Below the pieces are notes generated by a model. That model was not told the origin of the DNA. It worked only from the letters and a program-made list of their open reading frames with translations, and did not search any database. Of a stretch of DNA of 64,000 bases, positions 9,302 to 19,964 are shown piece after piece (the stretch's first letter is position 1; each line of letters opens with the position of its first letter). Position numbers and translations under genes: made by a program. Source of the stretch: Defluviitalea saccharophila (GTDB lineage Bacteria > Bacillota > Clostridia > Lachnospirales > Defluviitaleaceae); the NCBI RefSeq assembly GCF_038396635.1, contig NZ_CP121687.1, positions 2,320,592 to 2,384,591 on the forward strand. The letters run 5' to 3'.

Positions 9302-12300
9302 AGAAAGTACTGGTGATCGGCTCAGGACCAATCATCATCGGGCAGGCAGCAGAGTTTGACTACTCAGGAACTCAGGCTTGTCAGGCTTTAAAAGAAGAAG
9401 GAATCGAGGTTGTATTAATCAATAGCAATCCTGCCACCATTATGACGGACAGAGAAATAGCGGATAAAATTTATATCGAACCTTTAACAACGGAAACCAT
9501 AGAAAAAATCATCCAAAAAGAAAGACCGGATTCTCTTTTAGCAGGAATGGGCGGTCAAACGGGACTGAATTTAGCCGTAGAGCTTTATGATAAAGGAATA
9601 CTCCAAAAATATAACGTACGGGTTATAGGAACACCCATAGAAGCCATCAAAGAAGGGGAAGACCGGGAAGGATTTAAAAATTTGATGGAGAGAATCGGCC
9701 AACCCATCGTGGAAAGTGAAATTGTAACCAATCTTGAAGATGGCATAAGATTTGCCGGGAAGATCGGATACCCTGTGGTTGTGCGTCCTGCATACACCCT
9801 GGGAGGAACAGGGGGAGGAATAGCAGAGGATGAAGAAGAATTAAGGGAAATCCTCTCTCAGGGACTTCATTTAAGCAGGGTAGGTCAGGTACTTTTAGAA
9901 AAAAGCATCAAAGGTTGGAAAGAGATAGAATATGAGGTGATGAGAGATAGCTTTGGCAATTGCATCACCGTATGTAATATGGAAAACATTGATCCGGTTG
10001 GAGTGCATACAGGGGACAGTATCGTTGTTGCTCCAAGTCAGACCCTTTCCGATAGGGAGTACCAAATGCTTCGCTCGGCTTCTTTAGATATTATCAATGC
10101 CATAGGCATTCAGGGAGGCTGTAATGTTCAGCTTGCCCTTAATCCCAATAGTTTTGAATATGTGGTCATAGAAATCAATCCGAGAGTAAGCCGTTCATCT
10201 GCTCTTGCTTCCAAGGCGACGGGCTATCCCATAGCCAAAGTAGCCGCTAAAATCGCTCTTGGATATGGGCTGGATGAAATCAAAAATGCGGTAACCGGCA
10301 AGACTTATGCTTGCTTTGAGCCTACTTTGGATTATGTGGTGATTAAGATTCCAAAATGGCCTTTTGATAAATTTCACGGTGCAAAGCGTTCCCTTGGTAC
10401 CAAAATGATGGCAACTGGAGAAATCATGGCCATTGGCAATAATTTTGAAGCAGCCCTCTTAAAAGGCATTCGCTCCCTTGAAATAGGCCAATACTCATTA
10501 GAAAGAAAATCTTCTTCCCAAAGGACTTTGGAAGAATTAAAGAAAAGGGTACAAATCCCCGATGATGAGAGAATCTTCGACCTGGCAGAGATGCTAAGAA
10601 GAAGCTATCGTGTGGAAAAAGTGTGTCAAATCACAGGCATGGATCCTTTCTTTGTGGAAAAAATCAGATGGATTGTGGAACAAGAAGAAATTTTAAAACA
10701 GATGAAAGTCGAAGATTTCACCAAAGAATACCTCTATATGTTAAAGAAAAAAGGATTTTCAGATAAAGGTATCGCAGATTTCCTGAACATAAGCCCCCAG
10801 GATGTATATAGTCTAAGAATGAAATGGAATATTAAACCGGTATATAAGATGGTAGATACCTGTGGAGGAGAATTTGAGGCGGAATCCCCCTACTATTACT
10901 CTACCTATGATGAATACGATGAAGTGGAAGTATCGGACAAGAAAAAAGTCATGGTTATTGGTTCGGGGCCAATTAGAATCGGTCAGGGAATAGAATTTGA
11001 CTACTGTTCGGTACACAGCGTATTAGCTCTAAAGAAGGCAGGGATTGAAACCGTTATAGTCAATAACAATCCCGAAACCGTAAGTACGGACTTTAATATA
11101 TCCGACAAATTATACTTTGAACCCCTTACAGAAGAAGATGTTCTAAACATTGTAGAAAAGGAAAAACCAGATGGAGTTATCCTTCAGTTTGGAGGGCAGA
11201 CTGCAATAAAGCTGGCAAAATTCTTTAGGGAAATGAATATTCCAATCTACGGTACGAAACCTGAACAAATCGATGCTGCAGAAGACAGGGAAAAATTCGA
11301 TGACCTTTTAGAAAGATTAGATATCAGGCGTCCTAAGGGAAAGGCAGTCTGGAGTCTTGAAGAGGGCTTAAAAGAAGCAAAAGCCCTGGGATACCCTGTA
11401 CTGGTTCGTCCTTCCTATGTCCTGGGGGGACAAGGAATGGAAATCACCTATCAGGAAAAAGAATTAAAACAATACTTAGGAAACGCCTTCGAAAGGGATA
11501 GTAAAAATCCAGTACTTATTGACAGATACTTAACAGGACGGGAAATAGAAGTGGATGCTATTTGCGACGGAGAGGACATCTTAATTCCCGGAATTATGGA
11601 ACATCTTGAAAGAGCGGGAGTGCATTCGGGAGATAGCATTACCATATACCCAAGTCAAAATATATCTCTAAAGATGAAAGAAAAAATTCTTGATTACACG
11701 AAGCGAATAGCCCTTGCCTTAGACGTAATAGGCATGGTGAATATCCAGTTTATAGAGTTTGAAAATGAATTATACATCATAGAAGTGAACCCCAGATCCA
11801 GTCGAACCGTGCCTTATATCAGCAAGGTTACCGGGGTACCGGTTATAGAGCTTGCCACAAGGGTAATGCTTGGAGAGCGTTTAAGGGATTTAGGATACGG
11901 TGTTGACCTCTATAAGGAAGCAGAACTTATAGCAGTAAAAGTGCCTGTTTTCTCCACAGAAAAACTCCCCAGGGTAGAAGTCAGCCTGGGACCTGAGATG
12001 CGTTCTACAGGTGAGGTATTAGGAGTTGGGAAAACCTTAGAGGAGGCTTTATACAAAGGATTTATTGCGGCAGGCATCAATGTTCCAAAGAAAAATGGCA
12101 CAATTTTAGCAACTATCAAACCCTACGACCAGAAAGAATTTATACCGATTGCAAAAGCCTTTAAAGACAAGGGCTACCGCTTTATCGCCACGGAAGGGAC
12201 CGCAAAACTCTTAGAAAAAGAAGACATCCCGGTAACCGAAGTTAAAAAGATCAGCGAAGGAGTTCCTAATATATTAGACAGCATAAGAAGCGGTATTATC

Positions 12301-12501
12301 GACATTGTGATTAATACGCCCACCAAAGGAAATGACTCAAAAAGAGACGGATTCAGAATCAGAAGGGCAGCCATAGAATCTTCGGTCAATATCTTTACAT
12401 CCCTGGATACGGTAAATGCCATGTTAAAGGTAATGGATGCCGATTTAACTTTAGCAGAGGCAGGGGTATATGATTTAGGAGGAAGCCATGAAAGAAATTA
12501 A
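9280..12501 (+). CDS. carB: Carbamoyl-phosphate synthase large subunit
   Basis: Makes carbamoyl phosphate from bicarbonate, ammonia and two ATP. The 1073-residue protein shows the duplicated ATP-grasp architecture: each half starts with a similar element ([20 protein letters not shown] near 10 and [19 protein letters not shown] near 555) and has its own ATP-binding loop (GGTGGGIAE and GGQGMEI). The last 130 or so residues form the MGS-like allosteric domain where UMP usually binds. GGAGGA precedes the ATG inside carA, giving a 22-base overlap. Confidence 0.97.
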   Translation: MPRDNSIKKVLVIGSGPIIIGQAAEFDYSGTQACQALKEEGIEVVLINSNPATIMTDREIADKIYIEPLTTETIEKIIQKERPDSLLAGMGGQTGLNLAVELYDKGILQKYNVRVIGTPIEAIKEGEDREGFKNLMERIGQPIVESEIVTNLEDGIRFAGKIGYPVVVRPAYTLGGTGGGIAEDEEELREILSQGLHLSRVGQVLLEKSIKGWKEIEYEVMRDSFGNCITVCNMENIDPVGVHTGDSIVVAPSQTLSDREYQMLRSASLDIINAIGIQGGCNVQLALNPNSFEYVVIEINPRVSRSSALASKATGYPIAKVAAKIALGYGLDEIKNAVTGKTYACFEPTLDYVVIKIPKWPFDKFHGAKRSLGTKMMATGEIMAIGNNFEAALLKGIRSLEIGQYSLERKSSSQRTLEELKKRVQIPDDERIFDLAEMLRRSYRVEKVCQITGMDPFFVEKIRWIVEQEEILKQMKVEDFTKEYLYMLKKKGFSDKGIADFLNISPQDVYSLRMKWNIKPVYKMVDTCGGEFEAESPYYYSTYDEYDEVEVSDKKKVMVIGSGPIRIGQGIEFDYCSVHSVLALKKAGIETVIVNNNPETVSTDFNISDKLYFEPLTEEDVLNIVEKEKPDGVILQFGGQTAIKLAKFFREMNIPIYGTKPEQIDAAEDREKFDDLLERLDIRRPKGKAVWSLEEGLKEAKALGYPVLVRPSYVLGGQGMEITYQEKELKQYLGNAFERDSKNPVLIDRYLTGREIEVDAICDGEDILIPGIMEHLERAGVHSGDSITIYPSQNISLKMKEKILDYTKRIALALDVIGMVNIQFIEFENELYIIEVNPRSSRTVPYISKVTGVPVIELATRVMLGERLRDLGYGVDLYKEAELIAVKVPVFSTEKLPRVEVSLGPEMRSTGEVLGVGKTLEEALYKGFIAAGINVPKKNGTILATIKPYDQKEFIPIAKAFKDKGYRFIATEGTAKLLEKEDIPVTEVKKISEGVPNILDSIRSGIIDIVINTPTKGNDSKRDGFRIRRAAIESSVNIFTSLDTVNAMLKVMDADLTLAEAGVYDLGGSHERN

Positions 12502-13261
12502 GCATGTGACCGTATTGGAAAATCAAATGATAGCCCCCTATATGTATAGCATGACTTTGCAGGCTGATGGTATTGCAGAGCTTGCAAAGCCGGGGCAATT
12601 TGTCAATCTGTACTGCAAGGGAGAAGCTAGGCTTCTTCCAAGACCCATCAGTATCTGTGAAATCAATAAAGAAGAGGGAACTATAAACCTGATTTACGCC
12701 GTAGCAGGAAAAGGAACAGAGGAATTTAGTCATATAGAAGAAGGAGAAACCATAGAAATTCTGGGACCTTTAGGGAACGGATTTATGATTGATGAGAGCA
12801 AAAGAAGAAATATTGTCGTAGGAGGAGGAGTCGGAACACCGCCTCTTCTTGAACTGGTAAAGCAATTAAAAGGGGAAGTAGATGTTTATCTTGGCTTTAG
12901 AAGTTACCCCATACTTGTAGAAGAATTTGAAAGACTTGGGGCAAGGGTGCATATTGCCACTGAGGACGGCAGCGTAGATTTTAAAGGAAACGTTTTAGAG
13001 CTGATGAAAAAGGAAAATGTAAAGGGAGACATCATCTATAGCTGCGGTCCTAAACCGATGTTAAGGGCAATATCACAGTGGGCAGCTTCTCAAAACATAC
13101 CCATGCAGGTTTCCCTGGAAGAAAGAATGGCCTGTGGTATCGGAGTATGTGTAGGCTGTGTATGCAAAACCAGGAAAAAAGATGAAGGAGACTGGCAGCA
13201 CAGAAAAGTGTGCAAGGACGGCCCCGTATTTTGGAGTGATGAGGTGATCTGGGATGAATAA
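12488..13261 (+). CDS. pyrK: Dihydroorotate dehydrogenase electron-transfer subunit
   Basis: The FAD and [2Fe-2S] subunit that passes electrons from PyrD to NAD+. The 257 residues hold a ferredoxin-reductase-like FAD domain (RLLPRPISI), a nucleotide-binding segment ([18 protein letters not shown]) and four C-terminal cysteines for the cluster ([14 protein letters not shown] and a later VCKDGPVF). Overlaps carB by 14 bases and pyrD by 8, the tight packing usual for pyrK-pyrD pairs. Confidence 0.95.
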   Translation: MKEIKHVTVLENQMIAPYMYSMTLQADGIAELAKPGQFVNLYCKGEARLLPRPISICEINKEEGTINLIYAVAGKGTEEFSHIEEGETIEILGPLGNGFMIDESKRRNIVVGGGVGTPPLLELVKQLKGEVDVYLGFRSYPILVEEFERLGARVHIATEDGSVDFKGNVLELMKKENVKGDIIYSCGPKPMLRAISQWAASQNIPMQVSLEERMACGIGVCVGCVCKTRKKDEGDWQHRKVCKDGPVFWSDEVIWDE

Positions 13262-14168
13262 AGAAAGTTTGGATCTTAAGGTGGAGATAGGTGGGGTCGT
13301 TTTAAAAAATCCCGTAACCGTTGCTTCCGGTACCTTTGGTTCCGGAAGAGAATTTGCAGAGTTTATCGACTTGAATCAGCTAGGAGCAGTTACAGTAAAA
13401 GGTGTCTCAAGTGTTCCATGGAAAGGGAACCCCTCTCCCAGAATTGCAGAAACCTATGGTGGAATGTTAAACAGTGTAGGATTACAAAATCCCGGAGTAG
13501 AAGAGTTTATCAAAAACGATATTCCTTTTCTTCGTGAGTTTGATACGAAAATCATTGTAAATATTGCAGGAAAGACCATAGAGGAATACTGCGATGTGGC
13601 TGAAAAACTCTCCCATGCAGATATCGATTTAATAGAGTTAAATATCTCCTGTCCCAATGTTAAAGAGGGGGGCGTAGCCTTTGGAACCGATGCCAAGATG
13701 GCTAAGGAAGTTACAAAAGAAGTAAAACGTCACTCAAAGCATCCGGTTATCGTAAAGTTAAGTCCCAATGTAACGGATATCACAGAAATTGCCAAAGCTG
13801 TGGTGGAGGGAGGAGCCGACGGATTATCCCTTATCAATACTCTGCTTGGAATGGCGATAGATATCCATAAAAAAAGACCCATACTAGCAAATACCGTAGG
13901 GGGATTTTCCGGGCCGGCCATAAAACCCGTTGCCCTTAGAATGGTGTACCAAGTGGCCAAAGCCGTATCCCTTCCCATCATCGGCATGGGAGGGATCTCT
14001 ACGGGAGAAGATGCGGTAGAATTTATCCTGGCCGGCGCAACAGCCGTAGCAGTAGGAACGGCTAATTTTAGAAATCCAAGAGCAACTATGGATGTACTGA
14101 ACGGAATTAAAGAATACATGATGACTTACGGGATTAAATCTCTTGATGAAATAAGAGGAATAGTCTAG
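13254..14168 (+). CDS. pyrD: Dihydroorotate dehydrogenase B (NAD+), catalytic subunit
   Basis: FMN TIM-barrel enzyme oxidising dihydroorotate to orotate. The class-1B active-site cysteine is in the NISCPN motif at about residue 130, where class-2 enzymes have serine; VIVKLSPNV and [11 protein letters not shown] form the FMN phosphate site. The 304-residue length and the adjacent pyrK show the NAD-linked heterotetrameric form expected in an anaerobe. The start overlaps pyrK and is preceded by GAGGTGATC. Confidence 0.96.
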   Translation: MNKESLDLKVEIGGVVLKNPVTVASGTFGSGREFAEFIDLNQLGAVTVKGVSSVPWKGNPSPRIAETYGGMLNSVGLQNPGVEEFIKNDIPFLREFDTKIIVNIAGKTIEEYCDVAEKLSHADIDLIELNISCPNVKEGGVAFGTDAKMAKEVTKEVKRHSKHPVIVKLSPNVTDITEIAKAVVEGGADGLSLINTLLGMAIDIHKKRPILANTVGGFSGPAIKPVALRMVYQVAKAVSLPIIGMGGISTGEDAVEFILAGATAVAVGTANFRNPRATMDVLNGIKEYMMTYGIKSLDEIRGIV

Positions 14169-14204
14169 ACCATTGACTAATAAAATAAAATTGGAGGAAT
14201 AGAA

Positions 14205-14792
14205 ATGATTAATAAAGAAAGAGCAATAGAGATTTTTAAAGAAACAGAAGTACTGCTTGAAGGACATTTCCTTTTAACCTCAGGAAGACATAGCAATCAA
14301 TATATGCAGTGTGCAAAGATTTTACAATACCCCAATTATGCAGAAGAACTCGCCAAAGGACTGGCAGAGGAGTTTAAAGAGGATTCTATTGATATGGTTG
14401 TTGGCCCTGCCATGGGGGGGATTATCATAGCCTATGAATTGGCAAGACAGTTAAATGTTAAGAACTTATTTACAGAAAGAGAAAACGGAAAAATGACTCT
14501 TAAAAGAGGCTTTACTATCCCTAAAGGGGCGAGAGTCCTGGTGGCAGAAGATGTTGTTACAACAGGGGGATCGGTTTTTGAGGTGATGGATATCGTAAAA
14601 GAACAAGGGGGAGAAGTGGCAGGCGTTGCTGTTTTGGTCGACAGAAGCAACGGAACCATTGACTTTGGAACTAAACTTAGGGCGGCATTAACTGCCGATG
14701 TCATATCTTATGAAGCGGAAGAATGTCCCCTTTGTAAAGAAGGCAAACTTCCTATAGTGAAGCCTGGAAGCCGTAGCATTAATCAAAAATAA
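14205..14792 (+). CDS. pyrE: Orotate phosphoribosyltransferase
   Basis: Transfers phosphoribosyl from PRPP to orotate giving OMP. The 195 residues carry the PRPP-binding motif VLVAEDVVTTGGS and an N-terminal FLLTSGRHSNQYMQC segment; the form resembles the TIGR01367 branch of PyrE seen in clostridia and thermophiles. TTGGAGGAA precedes the ATG. It is the last gene of the pyr operon; 104 bases separate it from the next gene and I see no clear terminator there. Confidence 0.94.
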   Translation: MINKERAIEIFKETEVLLEGHFLLTSGRHSNQYMQCAKILQYPNYAEELAKGLAEEFKEDSIDMVVGPAMGGIIIAYELARQLNVKNLFTERENGKMTLKRGFTIPKGARVLVAEDVVTTGGSVFEVMDIVKEQGGEVAGVAVLVDRSNGTIDFGTKLRAALTADVISYEAEECPLCKEGKLPIVKPGSRSINQK

Positions 14793-14896
14793 AAAATAAA
14801 TGAAATTTTAGTAATAGTCTTCCATTTTGCCTCGAAATCAATTATAGTTATAATTATATAGATGTGATTATTATTGGTTGAAGGCAGGTTATTATT

Positions 14897-16294
14897 ATGA
14901 ATTATTGGGAGGATCTTACGCATACCCGGAATAAGCTGGCCATCAAATTCTTATGGGGGTTTTATGTCACTGCAGCCATTATGGTAACCATTCATCTGGG
15001 TCAATTCATGAGCCATCATATTATCGGGTTTATTCTATGCTTTATCGCAACTTTTGCCGTTTACAGACAGAAGAACGTCGTTTTTACCATGTATCTTATT
15101 ATTACCATTATGTTTGTGTACTTTTTGGCTTTGCTGGAACTGCGCCCTCATTTTGTGAATGTCATTTTCGTATGGCTGACGCTTATTTTAAGCTCAATCT
15201 ACCAGCAGTATAGGGTCATTATGTTGGCGGGAGCTTATTCAGCGGGGATTACCGTTTATTCCTTTGCATTGCATGGTACCGAACTTATAAACAATTTTCA
15301 GCATACAGACATGATCTATTTTGTGCTTTTTGGTGCCTTTATGACAGTGTATTTTATCTTTTATACCAAATTTACGAGGGATTTATGGGTAAAAGAAAGA
15401 GAGAACGATCGGCATCTAAAAAATATTCTGGATAGTGTCAGTGTAGTGACTTTAAGTTTTGACGTAAACACAAAGAAAATGTCCTTTTCCGAGGGCATCA
15501 CTCAACTCACTGAGTACAGCCTGAAGGATTTTGAAGACAATCCGAATTTATGGAAGGAAGTGATTTACCCTAAGGATTTTAAAACCATCGCAAAAAATTA
15601 TAAAGAATTTTATAAGGGTGAATCCAAGGTATTTGATATTCGTATTACTACTAGAATGAAGAAAGAGAAATGGCTGCAGGTCAGAGTGATACCGGTTTTA
15701 GACAGCAATAAAAAAGTGATGCAGATCAATGGCGTTGTCATCGACATCACAGAAAGAAGATGTATGGAAGAAGAAATCAAATATATGGCATACCATGATA
15801 TCCTCACAGAGCTTCCCAATAGAATTCAATTCAACGATTATTTTATAAAAACATTATCCGAAGCAAAGAACGAAAAACAGCAAATGGCTATTTTATTTAT
15901 TGATTTGGATAAATTTAAAACAATTAATGATACTTTAGGCCATGATATCGGCGATCTGCTCTTAAAAGAAACTGCGAAAAGGTTAAAGGCTGTTTTAAGA
16001 GAGACGGATTTTGTGTGTCGAGTTGGAGGAGACGAATTTATTATTCTTTTAAATAATATTACGAACAATGAAGTAAACAAATTGGCACAAAGAATTGTAG
16101 ATGCATTTAAGGATAAATTTGTACTTCGGGGGAATACTCTCTATGTAACGCCTAGCATAGGCATCAGTATTTACCCCAATCATGGCAATGACATCGAAAC
16201 ATTAATCAAAAAAGCCGATGATGCCATGTATCTTGCAAAGAAAAAAGGAAAAAATAATTATCAATTTTATAATTCGATGCTAAAAGATGCATAA
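14897..16294 (+). CDS. Membrane-bound diguanylate cyclase with PAS domain
   Basis: Makes cyclic di-GMP from two GTP. The first 165 residues of 465 form about five or six membrane helices, an integral sensor region I cannot assign to a named MASE type. A PAS domain follows (about 175-290, ending in VIDITERR) and then a GGDEF domain with the intact catalytic GGDEF at residues 377-381. RETD at 368-371 is a proper inhibitory I-site, five residues before the active site, so product feedback is expected. No EAL domain is present. It may tie nutrient or membrane state to motility, given the che genes in the window, but that is inference. Confidence 0.93.
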   Translation: MNYWEDLTHTRNKLAIKFLWGFYVTAAIMVTIHLGQFMSHHIIGFILCFIATFAVYRQKNVVFTMYLIITIMFVYFLALLELRPHFVNVIFVWLTLILSSIYQQYRVIMLAGAYSAGITVYSFALHGTELINNFQHTDMIYFVLFGAFMTVYFIFYTKFTRDLWVKERENDRHLKNILDSVSVVTLSFDVNTKKMSFSEGITQLTEYSLKDFEDNPNLWKEVIYPKDFKTIAKNYKEFYKGESKVFDIRITTRMKKEKWLQVRVIPVLDSNKKVMQINGVVIDITERRCMEEEIKYMAYHDILTELPNRIQFNDYFIKTLSEAKNEKQQMAILFIDLDKFKTINDTLGHDIGDLLLKETAKRLKAVLRETDFVCRVGGDEFIILLNNITNNEVNKLAQRIVDAFKDKFVLRGNTLYVTPSIGISIYPNHGNDIETLIKKADDAMYLAKKKGKNNYQFYNSMLKDA

Positions 16295-16299
16295 TAGTG

Positions 16300-16337
16300 A
16301 AAGAAACCTCTTTATATAGTATAAAGAGGTTTCTTTT
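16300..16337. terminator. Intrinsic terminator after the diguanylate cyclase
   Basis: A perfect 15-bp stem, 16300-16314 (AAAGAAACCTCTTTA) with 16322-16336, and a 7-base loop, followed by TTTTGAA. A-rich left and T-rich right flanks let it act in both directions. Confidence 0.85.
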
Positions 16338-16379
16338 GAATATAGTTATAGCAATGAAAACAAAAAAGAAGGAAGAAGC

Positions 16380-17099
16380 ATGAAGGACTTTTTTGGAATG
16401 CAGTATCAAGGAGAGGCTTTTAAAGCGTTTTCCTATGCCCATATAAGCACAATCCTTATTATACTTTTAATTATTATTATAATTTATAGATTCAGAGAAA
16501 AGCTAAGGGAAGATCGAATCAATCAATATATCAGATATACAATGGGGACGATTTTATTGATTCAGCAAAGCCTTCTATATCTTTGGTATCATGCTAACGG
16601 ATTATGGTCCTTTGCGGTATCCCTTCCCCTTAATTTATGTGAGGCTGCCGTTATATTATGCATTATATTGTTACTTACACAATCTAAATGGGTATATGAG
16701 GTATTGTATTTTTGGGCTATGTGTGGTGTATTGTCTGCAATCATTACTCCTGATCTTGGATACAACTTTCCGCATTTCATGTTTTATCACTTTTTCATTA
16801 CCCATGGACTGGTAGTTATTGCCGTTTTATTTATGACCTTTGTAAACCGCTATAGACCTCAAAGAAATTCTATTGGAAAAGTACTGATTATAACAAATTT
16901 ATACATGATTTTTGTAGCCCTTGTAAACATCCTTACAGGAGGCAACTATCTTTTTCTTCGTCAAAAACCCAGTGCATTTTCGATTATGGATTATTTAGGT
17001 CCCTGGCCGTGGTATATCCTTTCACTGGAAGGAATAGCCTTAGTCGGATTTATATTAGCCTATTTGCCATTCAGGAAAGAGTTTCGCAAGCATACGTAA
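16380..17099 (+). CDS. YwaF/TIGR02206-family integral membrane protein
   Basis: A 239-residue, very hydrophobic protein with about six or seven membrane helices. The pattern of an N-terminal SYAHISTI segment, a LPLNLCEAAV stretch and the PWPWYILSLEG near the C terminus is that of the YwaF (TIGR02206/TMEM164) family, whose biochemical role in bacteria is not established. An AGAAGGAAGAAGC site precedes the ATG. The gene lies alone between terminators, convergent with aguB. Confidence 0.8.
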   Translation: MKDFFGMQYQGEAFKAFSYAHISTILIILLIIIIIYRFREKLREDRINQYIRYTMGTILLIQQSLLYLWYHANGLWSFAVSLPLNLCEAAVILCIILLLTQSKWVYEVLYFWAMCGVLSAIITPDLGYNFPHFMFYHFFITHGLVVIAVLFMTFVNRYRPQRNSIGKVLIITNLYMIFVALVNILTGGNYLFLRQKPSAFSIMDYLGPWPWYILSLEGIALVGFILAYLPFRKEFRKHT

Positions 17100-17101
17100 T
17101 T

Positions 17102-17135
17102 AAAAAGACGGTGTCTCTTAATTAGAGGCACCGTC
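17102..17135 (-). terminator. Terminator of the aguAB operon, overlapping the end of aguB
   Basis: Read on the minus strand, GACGGTGCCTCT (17135-17124) pairs with AGAGACACCGTC (17118-17107) with one G-U pair, followed by TTTTTAATT. The left half lies inside the last codons of aguB, so the stop codon (17120-17118) sits in the stem-loop. The T-run shows it serves the minus strand. Confidence 0.85.
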
Positions 17136-17990
17136 GCTGGTTAAAAGAGTTTTATACATTTCCGGTCTTCTGTCTCTAAATACACCCCATGCAATTCTTT
17201 GATTCCTTAATTCATCCAAATCAAATTCTGCAGTCAAGATGGTTTCAGTGGAGCGATCTGCTTCGGCAATCTTTTCACCAAAGCCGTTGGTAATAAAGGA
17301 AGAACCATAAAAAGTAATACTGGAGTCTTCAAAGGTTTCTGTTCCTATTCTGTTGGATGCCACCACAGGCATGAGATTAGCAGCGGAATGGCCCTGCATA
17401 GTAATTTGCCAGTGGTTTTTGGAGTCATACTCTGGATTTTTTGGTTCTGAGCCGATGGCTGTGGGATAAAATAGGATTTCAGCACCCATGAGGGCCATAG
17501 AGCGAGCTGCTTCAGGGAACCATTGGTCCCAGCAGATTCCTATACCTATGGTACCGAACTTTGTATTCCAAACCTTAAAACCTGTATCCCCCGGGGTAAA
17601 ATAGAATTTTTCTTCATATCCCGGTCCGTCGGGAATATGGGTTTTTCTATAGGTTCCAAGTATTTTGCCGTCTGCATCAATCACTGCCACTGAATTATAG
17701 TGGGCATTATTTTTCCTTTCAAAAAAACTGATGGGCAGCACCACATTTAATTCTTTTGCAATGGATGAAAAATGAGCAATTGCCTTATTGGCAGATAGTT
17801 CTGAAGCAAGAGAAAAATATTTCGGTTTTTCTTCCTGGCAAAAATACAGGGTTTCGAATAATTCCTGCAGAAGAATAATATTTGCCCCTTGTGCAGCTGC
17901 ATTTCTAACCAGCTTTTCTGCATTTTTTATATTTTCATCTATATTCTTGCTGCATTGCATTTGAGTTGCAGCAACGATTACTTTTCTCAT
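17118..17990 (-). CDS. aguB: N-carbamoylputrescine amidase
   Basis: Hydrolyses N-carbamoylputrescine to putrescine, CO2 and ammonia, the second step of the agmatine deiminase route to polyamines. The 290-residue nitrilase-fold protein has the Glu-Lys-Cys triad at E43 (LLQELFET), K116 (RKTHIPDG) and C153 (GICWDQWFPE). The strong match to plant and bacterial AguB and the coupling to aguA (stop and start overlap as TGATG) make the substrate assignment firm. Confidence 0.95.
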   Translation of the reverse strand: MRKVIVAATQMQCSKNIDENIKNAEKLVRNAAAQGANIILLQELFETLYFCQEEKPKYFSLASELSANKAIAHFSSIAKELNVVLPISFFERKNNAHYNSVAVIDADGKILGTYRKTHIPDGPGYEEKFYFTPGDTGFKVWNTKFGTIGIGICWDQWFPEAARSMALMGAEILFYPTAIGSEPKNPEYDSKNHWQITMQGHSAANLMPVVASNRIGTETFEDSSITFYGSSFITNGFGEKIAEADRSTETILTAEFDLDELRNQRIAWGVFRDRRPEMYKTLLTSDGASN

Positions 17991-19045
17991 CAGATCACCT
18001 CTTTCATATTCACATAAGGTCTGCCTAAAGGCATTTGTTGAGTGATACAGTGAATATTGCCTCCTCCTCTGACAATGGGAAGCCCATTAACTGCTACGAT
18101 TTCTCTGTCAGGGAATACATTTTGCAGGATGTTGAGAGCATTTTCATCTGCTTCTTTACAGATACCTCCAAATACCGGAACGACAATTCCACCATTGGTA
18201 AAATAAAAATTAATATAGCTAAGAGAGAGTCTTTGTCCTTCTTCATACATAGCAGGAGGCTGTTCGATTTCAATGATTTCAAAGGAGCGCCCCTTTGCAT
18301 CTGTTGAATGCTTTAGGATCTCTATATTTTCTTTTGAAATTTCATAATTAGGGTCTGATGAATCAGAGCAGGTTTGAATGAGGATGGTTCCAGGTTTTGC
18401 AAAGCAGGCGATATTATCTACATGACCGTCGGTTTCGTCTCCATACAGCCCTTTTTTCAACCATATTATTTTTTCCACATTTAGATAATTCATTAAAATA
18501 TCCTCTATGTCTTCTTTTGACAGATGAGGATTTCTGTTCGGATTTAAGAGGCATTCTTCAGTTGTAAGAAGAGTCCCTTCCCCATCGACATGAATAGAGC
18601 CACCTTCTAAAACAATCGGTGCATCAAAGCAAGGAACATTTAATGCGTTTAACAGATGGGAGGCAACTTTATTGTCATTTTCAAAAGGATAATATTTTTC
18701 ACCCCAGGCATTAAATTTCCAATTGATACCGGCTAATTCTCCTTTTTTATTCACAAGGAAGGTAGGGCCGTTGTCCCGCATCCAGGAATCGTCATGGGGA
18801 ATTTCTAATAATTGAACATCAGAACCGCAGTAATGGGCTGCCTGAAATTTGGTATCTTCATTGACAATCATAACGACAGGCTCGAATTTGGCTATGGCCT
18901 TAGCCACATCCCCGTAGGCTTTGCAGCTTTCTGTGAAATGTTCCTGCCAGATTTCTTTTCTGGCCGGCCATTCTAAGAAAGTACAGGCATGGGCATACCA
19001 TTCCGGTGGCATTGTATAATGAAATAATTTAGGTATTTTATTCAT
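17990..19045 (-). CDS. aguA: Agmatine deiminase
   Basis: Converts agmatine to N-carbamoylputrescine and ammonia. A 351-residue guanidino-modifying enzyme with the nucleophile in GGGNIHCITQQ (Cys at about 333), the DGHVDNI segment and the MRDNGP motif. I start it at the ATG at 19045 because GGGAG lies 8 bases before it in the minus-strand reading; an upstream in-frame extension lacks such a site. A good promoter is found at 19159-19187. No putrescine-agmatine antiporter lies next to it, so the pair may serve polyamine synthesis rather than agmatine fermentation. Confidence 0.95.
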   Translation of the reverse strand: MNKIPKLFHYTMPPEWYAHACTFLEWPARKEIWQEHFTESCKAYGDVAKAIAKFEPVVMIVNEDTKFQAAHYCGSDVQLLEIPHDDSWMRDNGPTFLVNKKGELAGINWKFNAWGEKYYPFENDNKVASHLLNALNVPCFDAPIVLEGGSIHVDGEGTLLTTEECLLNPNRNPHLSKEDIEDILMNYLNVEKIIWLKKGLYGDETDGHVDNIACFAKPGTILIQTCSDSSDPNYEISKENIEILKHSTDAKGRSFEIIEIEQPPAMYEEGQRLSLSYINFYFTNGGIVVPVFGGICKEADENALNILQNVFPDREIVAVNGLPIVRGGGNIHCITQQMPLGRPYVNMKEVI

Positions 19046-19158
19046 CCTAAAGACTCCCTTCAACTGGAAAAATCGCAAAGAAGAAGTCTATCGCCTAAAA
19101 GCAATAGACCTATTAAAATTCAATTTCAAACTCCATATCATATTGACAAGATGGATTC

Positions 19159-19187
19159 ATTATAGAAAAAAACTTATATATAGTCAA
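19159..19187 (-). promoter_or_regulatory. Promoter of aguA-aguB
   Basis: On the minus strand TTGACT (19187-19182), a 17-base spacer and TATAAT (19164-19159) form a near-consensus vegetative promoter about 115 bases upstream of the aguA start. Confidence 0.8.
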
Positions 19188-19307
19188 TATAAAAAAAATG
19201 GTGAAAGATAAATTTTTTTAAGCAATATTTCCCCATTTGTGATATATTAATTTTATGATAAAATGCCTATAAGTACTGAGGATTTACAGTTAAATGGGGG
19301 GAGAAGT

Positions 19308-19952
19308 GTGCAGACGTTTAAGGATTTAACACCCAAAAAAAAGTTAGAACACATCTTGTACTATTACAAATGGCATATTATTGTGGGAATAATCCTTCTT
19401 CTGGCGGGTATCAACTTATTGATAAACATCTCTCAAAAGGATAAGAATATTCCGTTATTCACAATCTCCATTCAAGGCATTCCAGAGGATTATGACAAAA
19501 TAGAAGCTTGGGAAGAAGATATTACCAATAAAATTGCAGAGTCCGATACCATGCAAAAAGTGAGAGTGGATTATTACCCTATTCGTTTAGACAATCAAGA
19601 TCAAACCTCCACTGCCTATACTCAGAAATTTGTAGTATTAATGGGGGCAAGGGAACTGGACGTGGTGTGCCTGGATGAAGATGTATTTCTTACACAGGCT
19701 GCTATGGGATATTATCAACCCTTGGATAAATTGCCTGAGCTATTTGATGTTTTAGATAAAAATGAGTCAAGAGCCGTAAAATTAAAATCAGAGGCCGATA
19801 CCACCGAACATATATATGGGATTAAAGCTGATGATTTGGAAATAATAAAACAACTTGAAGAAAATACCGATGGAAAGATTATAGGGATAGTAAGCAATAC
19901 AAAAAGGTTATCCTATAGTATTGATTTTATTCAATTGCTACTTAAAGAATGA
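19308..19952 (+). CDS. Single-pass membrane protein of unknown function
   Basis: I do not recognise a family. From the GTG at 19308 the product has 214 residues: a short basic cytoplasmic start (LTPKKKLEHILYYYKWH), one membrane helix at about 22-43, and about 170 hydrophilic residues likely outside the cell. GTG is preferred because GGGGGGAGA lies 5 bases before it, while the ATG at 19263 has no ribosome binding site. The outer part resembles, weakly, solute-binding-like clostridial proteins of the YKWH/KWHI membrane-anchor type often found in this phylum. The next gene begins 12 bases later. Confidence 0.6.
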   Translation: MQTFKDLTPKKKLEHILYYYKWHIIVGIILLLAGINLLINISQKDKNIPLFTISIQGIPEDYDKIEAWEEDITNKIAESDTMQKVRVDYYPIRLDNQDQTSTAYTQKFVVLMGARELDVVCLDEDVFLTQAAMGYYQPLDKLPELFDVLDKNESRAVKLKSEADTTEHIYGIKADDLEIIKQLEENTDGKIIGIVSNTKRLSYSIDFIQLLLKE

Positions 19953-19964
19953 GGAGGGAGCTTA